Assembly (NCBI GenBank): GCA_020696345.1
Contig: JAEHCK010000019.1
Span: 1-52,628 of the forward strand
DNA length: 52,628 bases
Direction of reading: 5' to 3'
DNA from: Thermoplasmata archaeon
GTDB taxonomy: Archaea; Thermoplasmatota; Penumbrarchaeia; JAEHCK01
Of the stretch, positions 51,631 to 52,628 are shown in pieces (the first letter of the stretch is position 1; the number at the start of each line of letters is the position of its first letter). The notes below the pieces were generated by a model, which saw nothing but the letters and a program-made list of their open reading frames with translations, was not told the DNA's origin and made no database searches. The position numbers and the translations under genes are program-made.

Positions 51631-51850
51631 TTAGTCCAAATATCCCAACGCCTTGAGTCTTTCTTTTACCTTTTCTTGGTCTTCCTTGGAGTAAGTTGAT
51701 ACTTCTTCCTCTTCCTCAACCTGTTTGATAACCTCTTCAAGAATGTAAGTAATATATTCCTGGGTGGATTTGAAATCCGTCTTTTTAACACGATTCTTGA
51801 TTTTTTTTATACAAGTCCGCTGGTATTCCAACGTTGATTACCTTAGCCAT
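51631..51850 (-). pseudogene. Frameshifted paralogue of the small RHH-like protein
   Basis: From ATG 51850 the frame reads MAKVINVGIPADLYKK and then hits a stop. Skipping one A in the A8 run (T8 at 51801-51808 on the plus strand) continues into IKNRVKKTDFKSTQEY and ends KVKERLKALGYLD. The repaired protein has 72 residues and the same architecture as the product of 49811-50035. The single-base change in a homopolymer may be a real mutation, a sequencing error or a slippery site. Confidence 0.75.
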
Positions 51851-52118
51851 TTTCGTACCTCTAATTTGTTTCAGCTGGTAAATAGAATCAATAATATATA
51901 ATAACCGGTATAATATCATAGAAGGGCTTGACAAACTTGTCATAATATGACTTGACAGAAGTTTTACCTTTTCCATACACAGAATTACAAAAAGACCATG
52001 TAAAACGTCAAATTCACCTTAAAAGAGACCGAAAAAGGTAACTGGATATACATTTTTAGAAAGCATACACTAACCTGTAGAATACAGCATATACAGTTAA
52101 ACTCGCAACAGATGCAAT

Positions 52119-52628
52119 CTATTCGATGCCTATAAGACTTGCGAGGTTGGTAGTAACCCCGTGTCGCATCTTGTGCAGCCCCACAAGAAGAAGGAAAACA
52201 CACCCCATACTGACATGGGTGTGTACCTTCTTTCTACCCTTCACGCGAAGCCCTTTCTGCAAGCCCAAATCGTTCTTTAGATGATTGTTAATAGACTCGG
52301 CTAACTGACGCTTGCCCTTGTCTTTCTTCATTGCCTTAGGGTTCTTCTGAGCTCGTTCCATGACAATATTACGATAATATGCACCTACTGGCTCAAGGAG
52401 TCGCATGCCTTCGTTGATGACCTGCTCGCTTTCGAAGAAACGATCCTGTGCAGATCTTTCCACTGTGCTCGGTCGACCTCGTTTGCGCCGTTTTTCCTTG
52501 CCCCAGGCGCCCTCAGACAATGCAGTCTGCTGCAAAGAACGCCCCTGCTCGACAATATTCTTACCTCTACTTCCGAAAATAGTTTGGGCCACAGCGATAT
52601 TCTCTAGGGTGGCATATGTCCCATCCAC
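52119..52628 (-). mobile_element. Transposase, C-terminal part (IS5/IS1182-like DDE), cut by the window end
   Basis: 169 residues with no reliable start; the frame runs out of the window. The C-terminal block KRQLAESINNHLKNDLGLQK, then RVKGRKKVHTHVSMGCVFLLLVGL, matches the Y/R...E...LK pattern that closes IS4/IS5/IS1182-type transposases, with the last catalytic Glu in AESINNHLK. A basic KEKRRKRGRPS region precedes it. Better GC than the surrounding intergenic DNA. Whether the element is intact cannot be judged here. I could not fix its right-hand inverted repeat in 51977-52118. Confidence 0.75.

Overview
The window is a piece of an archaeal chromosome. Geranylgeranylglyceryl phosphate synthase (ether lipids), TATA-binding protein, aIF2-alpha, hypusine-containing aIF5A, Pelota, Nop10, L44e and S27e leave little doubt about the domain. 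A class III ribonucleotide reductase and hemerythrin suggest an anaerobe. Very large membrane-anchored surface proteins (FG-GAP, cadherin-like, CARDB and thrombospondin-3 repeats) and secreted peptidases beside an Na+/amino-acid symporter suggest a protein-scavenging heterotroph. I would guess an uncultivated Thermoplasmatota-like euryarchaeon, but that placement is inference.

Layout. 1-467: structured GC-rich segment and dispersed repeats. 0.5-4.4 kb: a PEP/pyruvate-binding protein with receiver-like N-terminus and a winged-helix protein. The latter is divergent from nrdD, redoxin and zinc-ribbon genes (4.6-7.4 kb). 7.7-9.05 kb: aIF5A plus agmatinase (polyamine/hypusine link). 9.3-16.8 kb: NSS symporter, M14 carboxypeptidase, giant FG-GAP surface protein. 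17.2-19.2 kb: Pelota and a zinc-ribbon protein. 19.2-27.6 kb: an AT-rich accessory zone with a decayed retropepsin gene, broken VapC/PIN genes, two MITE-like elements, hemerythrin, an aminotransferase and a beta-helix surface protein. 27.7-32.6 kb: the information-processing cluster L44e-S27e-aIF2alpha-Nop10-PAC2-TBP, then a 23S-IVP-like four-helix protein and a TatD-like hydrolase. 33.1-34.9 kb: ATP-dependent DNA ligase. 35-44.4 kb: a 2187-residue surface protein with an Arg-Asp tail, and a membrane-anchored subtilisin. 44.5-50 kb: GNAT, polysaccharide deacetylase, APS kinase, ATP sulfurylase and a small ribbon-helix-helix-like protein. 50.4-52.6 kb: GGGP synthase, a frameshifted paralogue of the small protein, and a transposase cut by the window end.

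The most unusual content lies between genes. At least three families of strictly periodic arrays (28 bp, 27 bp and 8 bp) recur in separate gaps. In the clearest copies a left arm of units in one orientation is followed, in the same period, by a right arm in the opposite orientation, so each locus could fold into one long hairpin or cruciform. They have no CRISPR-type spacers and no cas genes. One 28-bp locus carries the four-helix-bundle gene where the other copies have their conserved centre. Other dispersed families include a roughly 90-120 nt double-hairpin element (at least six copies or part-copies), a TIR-bounded element (two copies) and an 80-nt element (two copies, 76/80 identical) at gene 3' ends. 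Starts were adjusted where a GGTGA/GGAGG-like ribosome-binding site pointed to an internal start. Many annotated starts are TTG or GTG.
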